From the NCBI GenBank assembly GCA_046260765.1, contig JBHEOO010000012.1, forward strand, positions 20,776 to 84,775: a DNA stretch of 64,000 bases, written 5' to 3'. Both the position numbers and the translations under genes were made by a program. Positions within the stretch are counted from its first letter, which is position 1; each line of letters opens with the position of its first letter. Positions 24,255 to 32,792 of the stretch are shown here, piece by piece. Source of the stretch: Chromatocurvus sp046260765. GTDB lineage: Bacteria; Pseudomonadota; Gammaproteobacteria; Pseudomonadales; Halieaceae. The notes beneath the pieces are model-generated. The model was not told where the DNA came from. It saw only the letters and a program-made list of their open reading frames with translations, and did no database searches.

Positions 24255-25037
24255 TCAGACGCCCGGCAGGCCCGCCGTGGCCCCTCCGTCAATGACCATT
24301 TCTGAGCCGTTGACGTAGCGCGAGGCATCCGAGGCGAGGTATAGAAGCAGGGATACAATCTCGTCGCACTGGGCCATACGCCCCGATGGCGATACACCCT
24401 CCAGCATCTTCCGGGCTGCCGCCGGATCCGGGGCATCGTTGATGGCCTTGCTGATCAGCGCGGTCTCTACGACGCCCGGATGTATCGTATTGCAGCGTAT
24501 GCCGTTCCTTGCTCGCGCACAGTATACGGCCACGGACTTTGCCAGCAGCCGCAGAGCCCCCTTGGTCGTGGAGTAGGTAACATCGTCGGCCAGCGCCAGC
24601 AGACCGTTGATAGAGCTGTTTACCACGATTGAGCCGCCGGCATTGTCTGGATTATCTTTCATCAAGGCTATAGCCGCCTTGCAGGTCAACATGCTGCCTG
24701 TCAGGTTGATGTCGATGATGCGCTGCCACGCCTCCAGCGGTACGGTTTCGATGTCGCTATCGCCGGCATTGGTGCCCGCGTTGGCGAAGGCGATATCGAG
24801 GCGTCCATAATTCTGCATGATTGCGGTTTTTACCTGCTCCCAGCCGGCCGCGTCCTGAACCTGATGCTTGACGAAAACGGCACCGCTCGCCGCTGAAATG
24901 CGGCTGGCCGCCTCTTCGTTGTTACCCGTAAAAACCACCCGGGCGCCCGCGTTGACCAGTCCCTGGACTGCCGCTTCACCGATGCCGCTCGTACCCCCCG
25001 TTACCAGCGCTACCTTGCCCGAAAGCTGCTCGCTCAT
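24255..25037 (-). CDS. SDR-family oxidoreductase 4
   Basis: This 260-residue classical SDR has VTGGTSGIGEAAV near the N-terminus, FANAGTNAG, and YSTTKGALRLLAK with the catalytic Tyr and Lys. ATG 25037 has CGGAG 7 bp upstream. It lies 35 bp after the MDR gene in the same operon, so an alcohol/ketone and an enone step are probably linked. Confidence 0.88.
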   Translation of the reverse strand: MSEQLSGKVALVTGGTSGIGEAAVQGLVNAGARVVFTGNNEEAASRISAASGAVFVKHQVQDAAGWEQVKTAIMQNYGRLDIAFANAGTNAGDSDIETVPLEAWQRIIDINLTGSMLTCKAAIALMKDNPDNAGGSIVVNSSINGLLALADDVTYSTTKGALRLLAKSVAVYCARARNGIRCNTIHPGVVETALISKAINDAPDPAAARKMLEGVSPSGRMAQCDEIVSLLLYLASDASRYVNGSEMVIDGGATAGLPGV

Positions 25038-25072
25038 AGTGACTCCGTTATCATTTCTCGTTGTTGATCCCG

Positions 25073-26119
25073 TCATTCTGCGTCCGGGGCCGCATCCAGT
25101 CGCACCAGGAGCTTGCCTTCATTCCTGCCGCTGAACAGGCGGGAGTAAGCCTCGACCGTATTTTCCAGGCCATTCACAATATCCTCGCGAAAATGCAGCT
25201 GCCCCTCATCCAGCCAGCCACGGATATCGTCGATCGCGGCATCAAACCGATCAACGTAGTTGGTTGTCAGCAGGCCTTTTACCGTGGCGCTGCGGGCAAG
25301 AATCTGCCAGTAGTTATAGGGACCGGGAACAGGCTCCGTCGCATTGTAGGTGGAAATTGCGCCGCAGAAGACCACCCGCGCATGGTCCGCGAGGTTCAGC
25401 AGGGCGGCGTCCAGCACTGCGCCACCCACGTTATCGAAGTAGATGTTAACGCGTTCGGGGCAGGTCGCGGCGATGGCCGCGGCGAGGTCGTCCGTTGCCT
25501 TGTAATTGATGGCGGCATCAAAGCCCATCTCGCCGGTCAGGCGCTCGCACTTTGCGTCGCTGCCGGCAATGCCGACCACGCGACAGCCATGAATGCGTGC
25601 AATCTGTCCAGCGATGGAGCCGACGGCACCCGCCGCCGCGCTGATCAGGACGGTCTCGCCAGGCTGCGGTTGGCCGAGTTCCAGCATGCCAAAGTAGGGC
25701 GTCAGGCCCATGGCCCCGCTGAAGATGCTCAGATGGTAGTGCAGCGGATAGTCGCCGACGGGCTCTGCGCGGGTCAGCGCGTCACCGTGCGTTGTGCTGT
25801 ATTCCTCCCAGGCGTTGGCGGCCAGGCCGAGGACTCTGTCGCCGACGCAAAATCCAGCGTGCCTGCTCTCAATAACCACGCCCAGCGTTGTGCTCCGTAT
25901 AGGCTCGCCAATACCTATGGGTGGCAGATAGCTGACGGCATCGTTCATCCAGTCACGCTGCGCTGGATCCAGTGAAAGATACTGGTTTTTGATAACGACT
26001 TCGCCGTCGTTGGCTGGACGAATCGTGCCGGAGCGCAGCTGAATGTCGTCTGCAGTTGGAACGCCGCGGGGGCGCTTGCTTAAGACGAGTTGAAGGTTGC
26101 GGGATTCCGACACCGGCAT
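25073..26119 (-). CDS. NADPH-dependent zinc-free MDR oxidoreductase 1 (enoyl/alkenal reductase type)
   Basis: The 348-residue protein belongs to the medium-chain reductase group of CurA and PTGR (leukotriene B4 dehydrogenase-like): N-terminal VLSKRPRGVPTADD, the LDPAQRDWM segment, and the Rossmann motif AAAGAVGSIAGQIA. It lacks the zinc-ligand pattern of alcohol dehydrogenases. Such enzymes reduce alpha,beta-double bonds with NADPH. AAGGAG precedes ATG 26119. Two paralogues are at 28389 and 40488. Confidence 0.88.
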   Translation of the reverse strand: MPVSESRNLQLVLSKRPRGVPTADDIQLRSGTIRPANDGEVVIKNQYLSLDPAQRDWMNDAVSYLPPIGIGEPIRSTTLGVVIESRHAGFCVGDRVLGLAANAWEEYSTTHGDALTRAEPVGDYPLHYHLSIFSGAMGLTPYFGMLELGQPQPGETVLISAAAGAVGSIAGQIARIHGCRVVGIAGSDAKCERLTGEMGFDAAINYKATDDLAAAIAATCPERVNIYFDNVGGAVLDAALLNLADHARVVFCGAISTYNATEPVPGPYNYWQILARSATVKGLLTTNYVDRFDAAIDDIRGWLDEGQLHFREDIVNGLENTVEAYSRLFSGRNEGKLLVRLDAAPDAE

Positions 26120-26189
26120 CTCTCCTTGGCGTGGATTTGCTATTACATTAATTTTTGCAAAGGCCGAGAGTAATAGCCCCTTATTAAAA

Positions 26190-26207
26190 AAGCAAACAGG
26201 TTTGACT
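26190..26207. promoter_or_regulatory. Island operator-like dyad, site 7 (variant; between MDR 1 and SRPBCC)
   Basis: The sequence is AAGCA AACAGGTT TGACT. The outer arms match weakly, but the centre CAAACAGGTTTG forms its own dyad, as at site 9. It serves a divergent gene pair. Confidence 0.5.
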
Positions 26208-26295
26208 TTTATGGGGTGCGGAATTAATCTCGTGTTTCTACAGCGATTTATCGAACACTATAAAACCTATAAGTCAGCAAGCAACAGGTCGTTAC

Positions 26296-26745
26296 ATGAA
26301 GCACACAGTCAATGCGTCACGAGAAATCTCAGCCGGCCCGGAGATGCTTTGGCGCCTGATCGAGGATTTCGGCAATATAGAAGCCTGGTGGCCAGAAGGC
26401 ACCGCCGTCAATATACAGCGTGTTGAGCTGGAGGGTAGCGGTGTTGGCATGATCCGCCACATCTATAATGAAGGTATGCCTGCGCCAGTCAGCGAGCAGC
26501 TCGATGACCTGGATCACGATTCCCTGTCCTGGAAATTGTCCATTGTCGGTGAGCGACCGGTGGGATTGCTCAGGTACAGTGCGTCGGGTGTGATTACGCC
26601 ACTCAGTGACGCACACTCCAGAATTGAATACCTGGGGGAATTCGAGGCCGAGCCCGGACGCGAGGAAGAGGCGCGGCAGTTTTTGCTCGGCGCTTATGAG
26701 CTTATGTTCGACGGTCTTGGCCAGGCAGCAGCACGCGCTGCCTAG
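26296..26745 (+). CDS. SRPBCC-family (polyketide cyclase/START-like) protein
   Basis: This 149-residue protein has the SRPBCC opening pattern (VNASREISAGPEMLWRLIEDFGNIEAWWP) in outline and a C-terminal long helix that closes the hydrophobic pocket. The fold binds hydrophobic ligands and includes cyclases and dehydratases. No clear catalytic motif is seen. It is the first gene of a rightward set with an ABM protein and Rieske oxygenase 3. Confidence 0.78.
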   Translation: MKHTVNASREISAGPEMLWRLIEDFGNIEAWWPEGTAVNIQRVELEGSGVGMIRHIYNEGMPAPVSEQLDDLDHDSLSWKLSIVGERPVGLLRYSASGVITPLSDAHSRIEYLGEFEAEPGREEEARQFLLGAYELMFDGLGQAAARAA

Positions 26746-26833
26746 CAGCACCTGCTGGCGCACGCCGGGCCCTTTGCATACAGGTCTTCAGCCCCGAAAT
26801 CCCTGCATAATTATATCTGATGAGGAACGCACG

Positions 26834-27148
26834 ATGCTCGCAATAATAGCCAAACTCGAGTTCACCCCCGCCGACATGCCGGCATTTATGGAAGCGGCGA
26901 AGCCGCTGATCCACCAGACCCGGGTAGAGGAAGGCTGCGAGCTTTACGCAATGGCAACCGACATTGATGAGCCCGGCGTCGTGTGGATATCAGAGCAGTG
27001 GTCGTCGCTGGAGACACTCAACGCCCACCTTGCCAGCCCCCACATCGCTGGCTTTATGGAAAAAATAGCTACCCTGAACATGCTGAACATTGATGCGCGT
27101 CAATACGAAGTGTCATCCGTCGGCCCGGTGGACACGTCGGGGCACTGA
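26834..27148 (+). CDS. Antibiotic biosynthesis monooxygenase (ABM/YgiN-like) protein
   Basis: The 104-residue protein has the ferredoxin-like ABM pattern: an AIIAKLEFTPAD strand, the EEGCELYAM strand, and EQWSSLETLNAHLASPHIAGF. Members are cofactor-free quinol monooxygenases or haem-degrading enzymes. ATG 26834 has GAGGAA upstream; a longer frame into the upstream spacer has no support. It precedes Rieske oxygenase 3 by 39 bp. Confidence 0.82.
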   Translation: MLAIIAKLEFTPADMPAFMEAAKPLIHQTRVEEGCELYAMATDIDEPGVVWISEQWSSLETLNAHLASPHIAGFMEKIATLNMLNIDARQYEVSSVGPVDTSGH

Positions 27149-27187
27149 CAGACGACGCCCCAGCGGACGACATACGAGGAGAGTCCA

Positions 27188-28363
27188 ATGGAATTCCATA
27201 GCCAGTACAACGATGCCGTCAAGCGCATGATCGATTACGTCGATAACGACAGCACCGATCTTGCGGATGACGTCATGCAACTCAAGGCGTCAAGTTATAC
27301 CGATCCGGCCGTCTGGAACGCCGAGATGGAAAAAATCTTCAAGCGGTTGCCCATGATGGTGGGACTGTCCGTGGAGATTCCCGAGCCTGGCTGTTTCAAG
27401 ACCCTGTCGATACTGGGAGTGCCACTGCTGGTGACGCGACAGCAGGATGGTTCCGCGAAGGTCATGCTCAACGTCTGCAGTCATCGCGGCATGAAGCTGA
27501 CGTCGGAACCCTGCGGTGAGAGACGTCTGTTTACCTGCCCCTATCACAGCTGGTCCTACGGCATTGATGGACGCCTGCGTGGCGTCGCGGAACCGAAGAA
27601 ATTCGGTAAAGTGGAGCGAGAGGAACTGGGGCTGACCGTTCTGGCGTCCTATGAGCGGGGTGGTTTGATATTCGCCGCGCTTACGCCGGGGGATACGCCG
27701 GATTTCGAAGGCTTTCTTTCGGGCATGATTGACGACGTGGAAAAGAAGGGCTTTGAAAACTGGCACTTCTGCGGCAAGCGCGAGGTCTACGGCGCCAACT
27801 GGAAAGTGGCTTATGATGGCTATCTCGAAGGCTACCATTTTGCTGCGGCGCATCCCGAGACGATAAATCCCCGCACCTACTCGAATATCATGGACTTTGA
27901 GGCCCATGGTCCGCACATACGCATCGGTTTTCCGCAGCGCAGTATCGACAAGCTGAAAGCGATTCCGGATGATCAGCTGTGGCAGCATGAAAATGACGGC
28001 TACGATTTCATTCGCCTGTTTTTCCCCAATATCTCGATATTTGTGGCGCCAGAGATCACCCAGATCGCCCAGTTGATTCCTGGGCCGACGCCCGGCGAGA
28101 ACACCACCATTCTTTATTTTCTCAAGCCAGATTCCCCCAAGGATGAGGCTGAGACAGCAGAAAATGAGGCAATGGTCGATTTCCTACAGACCGTTGTAGA
28201 CAAGGAAGATTATCAACTTGGCCTGCAGGTTCAGCGGGGTCTTGAGGCCGACCCGGGGAAGACGCTGATGTTCGGTCGCAATGAACGCGGTAACCAGTAC
28301 TTCCATCGCTGGGTAGACTACTACATCAATAACGATGGCAGCCAAGCTGAGCCCACGCTGTAG
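27188..28363 (+). CDS. Rieske-type ring-hydroxylating oxygenase, alpha subunit 3
   Basis: This 391-residue oxygenase has Rieske ligands C97, H99, C117 and H120 (VCSHRG, CPYHSW) and the mononuclear iron start EGYHFAAAH (H217, H222). It is shorter than oxygenases 1 and 2 and belongs to a different branch. ACGAGGAG precedes ATG 27188. It ends convergently with MDR 2. A possible electron donor, a Rieske ferredoxin, is encoded about 1.2 kb further on. Confidence 0.9.
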   Translation: MEFHSQYNDAVKRMIDYVDNDSTDLADDVMQLKASSYTDPAVWNAEMEKIFKRLPMMVGLSVEIPEPGCFKTLSILGVPLLVTRQQDGSAKVMLNVCSHRGMKLTSEPCGERRLFTCPYHSWSYGIDGRLRGVAEPKKFGKVEREELGLTVLASYERGGLIFAALTPGDTPDFEGFLSGMIDDVEKKGFENWHFCGKREVYGANWKVAYDGYLEGYHFAAAHPETINPRTYSNIMDFEAHGPHIRIGFPQRSIDKLKAIPDDQLWQHENDGYDFIRLFFPNISIFVAPEITQIAQLIPGPTPGENTTILYFLKPDSPKDEAETAENEAMVDFLQTVVDKEDYQLGLQVQRGLEADPGKTLMFGRNERGNQYFHRWVDYYINNDGSQAEPTL

Positions 28364-28376
28364 CGGGGCTCATTTA

Positions 28377-28392
28377 CTAGCGCCTTCGCTAG
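28377..28392. terminator. Weak hairpin at convergent gene ends
   Basis: The arms CTAGCG and CGCTAG with a CCTT loop lie between the stop of Rieske 3 and the stop of MDR 2, and overlap the latter. The stem is short and no T tract follows, so this is only a possible terminator. Confidence 0.3.
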
Positions 28393-29411
28393 GCGAGGTC
28401 GTGGTCGAGGCGCAGAATCAGCTTGCCCTTGTTGGAACCGTCAAACAGCTTGTGAAACGCGTTCAGCGTGTTCTCAAAGCCATCGACGATGTCCTCACGA
28501 AAGGTCACCTTGCCGTCGCGCAGCAGTTCTGACATACCCTGGATGCCCTCGGGGAAGCGCTCGACATAATTGCTTACCAGGAAACCCTGTATCGTTACGC
28601 TGCGCGCCAGCACCTGCCACCAGTTGTAGGGGCCGGGGACCGGGTCAGGGCTGTTATAGGTGGAGATGCTGCCGCAGAAAACGATTCTGGCGCCCGCGTT
28701 CAGATTCAGCAGGGCGGCATCGAGGGTGTCGCCACCGACGTTGTCAAAGAAGATGTCCACTCCCTCGGGGCAGGCGTCGGCAATGGCCTGGGTCAAGGGT
28801 CCGCAGGTGCGGTAATTGATCGCGGCATCAAAGCCCAGCTCCGAGCAGATCCACGCGCACTTTTCATCGCTGCCCGCGAGGCCAACCACGCGGCAGCCCC
28901 TGCTTTTGGCAATCTGTCCACCGACCGAGCCAACGGCGCCCGCCGCGGCGCTCATCAGCAGGGTTTTACCCGGTGCCGGATCGGCGGCGTCAAGAATACC
29001 GAAATAGGCCGTCATGCCGACGGCGCCCAGAATATTGAGGAAATAGTGCGGCGGAAACTCTGACTGGGCGGGAATCTTGCCGGCGTAATCACCGGGGGCG
29101 CAGCTGTATGCGCTCCAGCCCATCAGGCCTGTCACGTGGTCACCCTCGGTAAAGGACGGGTGTCTGCTCGCTACCACGGTGCCGAGTGTTGTGCTGCGAA
29201 CCGGGTCGCCCAGGGCGATAGGCGGCAGGTAGCTGGGTGTGTCGTCCATCCAGCCACGGATTGCCGGATCCAGTGAGAAATAGTGGTTCCTCACCAGGAT
29301 TTCACCCTCGCCCGGCTCAGGCATGGGAGATTCCTCTAGAACCACATCATCAGGCGTCGGGATACCTTTTGGGCGCTGCCGAAGAATGAATTGCCGGTTG
29401 CTTGTCTGCAT
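28389..29411 (-). CDS. NADPH-dependent zinc-free MDR oxidoreductase 2
   Basis: The 340-residue enzyme is closely similar to MDR 1: ILRQRPKGIPTPDD, the SLDPAIRGWM segment, and the Rossmann motif AAAGAVGSVGGQIA. ATG 29411 has AGAGG upstream; ATG 29444 is an unsupported longer start. It is transcribed leftward from a region shared with the Rieske ferredoxin gene. Confidence 0.88.
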   Translation of the reverse strand: MQTSNRQFILRQRPKGIPTPDDVVLEESPMPEPGEGEILVRNHYFSLDPAIRGWMDDTPSYLPPIALGDPVRSTTLGTVVASRHPSFTEGDHVTGLMGWSAYSCAPGDYAGKIPAQSEFPPHYFLNILGAVGMTAYFGILDAADPAPGKTLLMSAAAGAVGSVGGQIAKSRGCRVVGLAGSDEKCAWICSELGFDAAINYRTCGPLTQAIADACPEGVDIFFDNVGGDTLDAALLNLNAGARIVFCGSISTYNSPDPVPGPYNWWQVLARSVTIQGFLVSNYVERFPEGIQGMSELLRDGKVTFREDIVDGFENTLNAFHKLFDGSNKGKLILRLDHDLA

Positions 29412-29486
29412 GCCGATTGCCTCTTTTATGTGTGTGGGTTGCAAGCGCTATGAGTAACTATCCTGCGCGATATTGACCTGCATTAA

Positions 29487-29504
29487 AAGCGGTGCTGATG
29501 GTTT
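29487..29504. promoter_or_regulatory. Island operator-like dyad, site 8 (between MDR 2 and the Rieske ferredoxin)
   Basis: The sequence is AAGCG GTGCTGAT GGTTT, with two mismatches on the left and one on the right. It sits in the expected position between divergent genes and has A and T flanks. It is the weakest arm match that keeps N8 spacing. Confidence 0.45.
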
Positions 29505-29582
29505 TTTATTGTCTGTTTGTTAGAATCAGACGCGTGCTGGCACAATTCCAGTCCAATAAAATCAGTGCAGGAGAATTGTCGG

Positions 29583-29894
29583 ATGGCCCAGTTCCACACC
29601 GTGTTCGCAGCCACGGATCTTGAGAAAAACAGCTCGCGCGCTGTGGATGTTGCGGGTCATCAGGTTCTAGTCTGCAATGCAGGTGGTGAATTCTATGCCG
29701 TGCAGAATCTGTGTACGCACCAGGCGTCGCCACTGGAAGGCGGGCGTATTCGCAACTGCTTTATTTCCTGCCCATTGCACGGTGCGCGCTTTGACCTGCG
29801 TGATGGCTCTACCAAGGGTGCGCTGACCTCGCAGGCGCTCAGGACGTATGAGGTCCGGGTTATTGAGGGGACGGTTGAAGTCGCAGTGGACTGA
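29583..29894 (+). CDS. Rieske-type 2Fe-2S ferredoxin
   Basis: The 103-residue protein is a small Rieske ferredoxin with C44-T-H46 and C63-P-L-H66. It would pass electrons to one or more of the four Rieske oxygenases of the island. ATG 29583 has AGGAG 9 bp upstream. No ferredoxin reductase gene was found in the window, so electrons must come from a reductase encoded elsewhere. Confidence 0.9.
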   Translation: MAQFHTVFAATDLEKNSSRAVDVAGHQVLVCNAGGEFYAVQNLCTHQASPLEGGRIRNCFISCPLHGARFDLRDGSTKGALTSQALRTYEVRVIEGTVEVAVD

Positions 29895-29915
29895 TGGCTG
29901 CGGCGGGAGCGGGGC

Positions 29916-30296
29916 TCAGTCGCTGCCTGCGCCGTTCGCAATCCATGTCTCGATTTTTTTGATATCGCTCTCGATCAGGCTGGCTGCACCGAAGGGCATG
30001 CGGGCGCCGGAGCCGCCCACCTTCAGGTGCGTCCCGCGGAGCTTGTGCAGGAGGTAGCTTGCCTCTGGCTCGGCGGGCCTGACCAGCAGCATATCGGCGC
30101 CAGTGGCCTGGCGGCCCACCAGGGAGGCATGCGCGGCAGCGCCATGTAGCGCAAGATTTCCCGGCTCGCTTCCCATCAGGTGACAGGATGCGCAGCGGCT
30201 TTCGAGCAGGGGTATTATCGTGCTGGAAAAGTCGCCCTCTGCGGCACTCTCTGTCGCCGCGGTCAGGATCAGCAGCGCCGCTGCCAGGCTCCTCAT
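29916..30296 (-). CDS. Small secreted c-type cytochrome
   Basis: This 126-residue protein has an N-terminal signal peptide of about 19 residues and one haem-binding CASCH at 35-39. The start overlaps the stop of the flavoprotein gene (ATGA), so the two are translationally coupled. It would accept electrons from the exported flavoprotein in the periplasm. The family resembles the short cytochromes that end in SDIKKIETWIANGA. Confidence 0.85.
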   Translation of the reverse strand: MRSLAAALLILTAATESAAEGDFSSTIIPLLESRCASCHLMGSEPGNLALHGAAAHASLVGRQATGADMLLVRPAEPEASYLLHKLRGTHLKVGGSGARMPFGAASLIESDIKKIETWIANGAGSD

Positions 30297-32044
30297 GCCT
30301 TGCCCACCACGTGTCTGCCCGCAATATTGCCAAAGGTCAGGGCCAGCCCGATAGTGCCGCCCGCTCCGGTATAGGCCTGCCGGGTGGGGCTGGCGATACA
30401 GTTGCCCGCCCCATAAAGCCCTGGAATCGGCGCGCCGTCCGCCCCCAGTACCTGCGCGCTGGCGTTGATCAGCGGACCGCCGTTGGTGTCGAGGGCGCCG
30501 GCGCCGAGGATAAAGGCGTGATAGGGGCCAGACGCCGCCAGTGGGTGCATGGTCGGATTCGGGTACGGATTTTCCGCATAGGTGGTGTTGGGGTTGCGCG
30601 GCGAGAACAGGCCGTGCCAATCGCGGTCATACTCGTGCTGCCCGCGCTGGTGCTCCTCGTCCACCCCGGCAATGGCATAGGCGTTGAAGCGGTCGATACT
30701 GCTGGCCAGTGTGCCTGCGAACCCATCGGACAGCTGCACATGCGCAATTTGCTGGGCGTGCCGGGCAAGACGCTCCTGTATCTGCTTTGTCAGGCCTGTC
30801 AGGCTGTCTGATGTAATCAGCGCGGGAGACTCTTGCACATTCGCGGGGAAGGGATAGGCACCGGCAAAGGCATCCAGGCTGCGCTGGTCGAATATCATGA
30901 ACTGCAGCTGGTTCGGGTACTCCTCCCGTGTGGGGTCGTAGCTGAAGTGGCTGCGGGTGCGGTCGTTGTAGTTGCGCTTTTCGTTGGTTACGCGCTGTCC
31001 GTATTTATTTACCACCAGCATTGAGTCGCCGGGCAGGACAAATGCCCCCAGCGCGACGGAACGGTTGGCCAGCGCTTCCTCCACCACAACCTGGGTACGC
31101 CAGGCTGTGTGCAGTGCGCCCATAATGGCGCCGGCACTGCTGCCGATTCTGATGAAGTCACCGGTGGAGCCGGGCATGGCGCAGGAGCCATACAGAAAGG
31201 TCTGGTGCGTATCACTCAGCGCCACGTTGTGGGCAAAACCCCCCGTGCCGAAAACCACTCCGCGGCGGGCCCGTATATGCAGCGTGCCCCCGGCGTGTTC
31301 CACTGCTGCCCCGATGACGCGGCCATCGCGCATGTGCAGCTCGCTTACGCGGTGACCGGTGAGTATGGGGACGTCATTCGCCCGCAGCCAGGCGGCCAGC
31401 TGCGCGGCCAGGGAGCCACCGCCCTCGCTGGAACCGGCGCCCGCGGCGGGCTCCAGCGCGCGTCCGCGCGGCACCTTGTTCTCCGGCAGGTGGTCTGCGT
31501 AGTCGGGTGCATATTTGTCGACGTGCCACATCTTGAACTCGCGGAAGGACGCCGCGCCGACCTCCTCGAGGAAGTCGATGGTGCTGGCGCCGTTGTCATA
31601 GAATGCTGCCAGCAGGTCGAACTCCAGCCGGGATAATCCGAGGGTGTCGCTGTCCGGCGTGTATTTGCCCGGGTAGGCGTAGCGTGCAAGGTAGCGTAGG
31701 CAATCCTCCCGCCCGTCTTCGATGCCTCGTGCGCGCAGGAAGCGGTGGTTTGGAATCCAGGTGACGCCGCCGGACTTTCCCGTGGTACCGCCGGAAATAG
31801 GCAGCTTTTCCAGCACGACCACACTCGCCCCCGCATCCGCTGCAGCAATCGCGGCGCTACAGGCAGCCGCGCCGCTACCGACGCAGATCACGTCCACTTC
31901 CCGATCCCAGGTCTCGGGCAGCGCGTTTCCAGCTGCCGCTTGCCCGCTTCCCGGTGTGAGGGCCAGCGCTGTAGCGCCGACGCCCAGTCCCAGTAGTTCG
32001 CGTCGCCGGACGCCGGTTGTCCTGTTATTGTCTTGCTGGCTCAT
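30293..32044 (-). CDS. Tat-exported FAD-dependent dehydrogenase, KstD/fumarate-reductase-flavoprotein family
   Basis: The 583-residue protein has a twin-arginine signal (RRREL at 13-17, then a hydrophobic stretch) and an FAD-binding start VICVGSGAAACSAAIAAADAG. It has SGGTTGKSGGVTWIPN, the same type of loop seen in 3-ketosteroid delta-1-dehydrogenases, and a C-terminal FAD motif GAGGTIGLALTFGNIAGRH. Known KstD enzymes are cytoplasmic, so export plus a cytochrome partner is unusual and suggests a periplasmic desaturase/dehydrogenase. It lies 98 bp after the NTF2-like gene. Confidence 0.87.
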   Translation of the reverse strand: MSQQDNNRTTGVRRRELLGLGVGATALALTPGSGQAAAGNALPETWDREVDVICVGSGAAACSAAIAAADAGASVVVLEKLPISGGTTGKSGGVTWIPNHRFLRARGIEDGREDCLRYLARYAYPGKYTPDSDTLGLSRLEFDLLAAFYDNGASTIDFLEEVGAASFREFKMWHVDKYAPDYADHLPENKVPRGRALEPAAGAGSSEGGGSLAAQLAAWLRANDVPILTGHRVSELHMRDGRVIGAAVEHAGGTLHIRARRGVVFGTGGFAHNVALSDTHQTFLYGSCAMPGSTGDFIRIGSSAGAIMGALHTAWRTQVVVEEALANRSVALGAFVLPGDSMLVVNKYGQRVTNEKRNYNDRTRSHFSYDPTREEYPNQLQFMIFDQRSLDAFAGAYPFPANVQESPALITSDSLTGLTKQIQERLARHAQQIAHVQLSDGFAGTLASSIDRFNAYAIAGVDEEHQRGQHEYDRDWHGLFSPRNPNTTYAENPYPNPTMHPLAASGPYHAFILGAGALDTNGGPLINASAQVLGADGAPIPGLYGAGNCIASPTRQAYTGAGGTIGLALTFGNIAGRHVVGKA

Positions 32045-32142
32045 GCTTATATCCCGCCTCAGCCACCTGACAGTGACTGGCTGCTTCAGGTTCGCTGGAT
32101 GAATTGACTTTGAAAGCAGTGCTCATTCTTAAAGGGCTATGC

Positions 32143-32586
32143 TCAGTCCTCCAGCGTGATGCCAATGTCGCCTTCGCTGTGCAGCGTGTGCAGTTCCCTG
32201 CGCAGGAACACCCAGCGCTCGCCGCGCTTCTCCAGCGTATCGCGGTATTCGCCCCACACGGTGTAGCGCTTGCCCTCATTCTCGCCGATGCCGATATGAA
32301 TGGCCTGCAGGTAGCTGCGCGCGGTCCCCTTTGCGCCATCGACCTCGATGTCTACCGTACCAATCAGATGCTGGGTTACCCCGCACTGCGTAATTACTCG
32401 GCGGACGAAGTCAGCAGCGGCATCAGGACCGAGAAATTCGCCCAGGCCGTGGTAGACGGTTACGCTGTTTTCGTCGAAAAGTTGTTTCAATTTCGGCCAG
32501 TCTCGCGTGTCGATTGCGAAGGCATACTGATTAAGGGTTGAGTGAATTGCGCGGACATCCGTCGCGGCGTCTGACTGGTTCTCCAT
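32143..32586 (-). CDS. NTF2-like/SnoaL-type small protein 2
   Basis: The protein has 147 residues with an NTF2-fold pattern (QYAFAIDTRDWPKLKQLF, GTARSYLQAIHIG, ERWVFLRREL). This class includes isomerases, dehydratases and dioxygenase small subunits. CAGGAG precedes ATG 32586. It is the first gene of the leftward unit with the exported flavoprotein and cytochrome. Confidence 0.8.
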   Translation of the reverse strand: MENQSDAATDVRAIHSTLNQYAFAIDTRDWPKLKQLFDENSVTVYHGLGEFLGPDAAADFVRRVITQCGVTQHLIGTVDIEVDGAKGTARSYLQAIHIGIGENEGKRYTVWGEYRDTLEKRGERWVFLRRELHTLHSEGDIGITLED

Positions 32587-32651
32587 GGCGATGCTCCTGA
32601 TATTTTTTATGGCAAGCCTGATTCAAGGTTATAGCGCATTCTAATGAATAA

Positions 32652-32669
32652 AATCAAACATGTTTGACT
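32652..32669. promoter_or_regulatory. Island operator-like dyad, site 9 (variant; between NTF2-like 2 and SDR 5)
   Basis: The sequence is AATCA AACATGTT TGACT. The inner part TCAAACATGTTTGA (32654-32667) is a perfect 14-bp palindrome. The outer arms match the island dyad only partly, so a related but different binding mode, or a different regulator, is possible. Confidence 0.55.
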
Positions 32670-32792
32670 TTTTGAGGGCTGTCAGTATGCTCGGGTAAAG
32701 TGGCTTTGAATAATGACTGTGTCCATCTAAAAACAAGACGAAAATAAAGTCGTCGGGTTTATTGCTGCTGGCATCATTCTGGGAGAAATAAC

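Noticed and set aside
30293..32044. Naming the exported flavoprotein as a true 3-ketosteroid delta-1-dehydrogenase
   Set aside because: The family resemblance is clear but the Tat signal and cytochrome partner differ from known KstD, and the active-site residues cannot be confirmed by eye.
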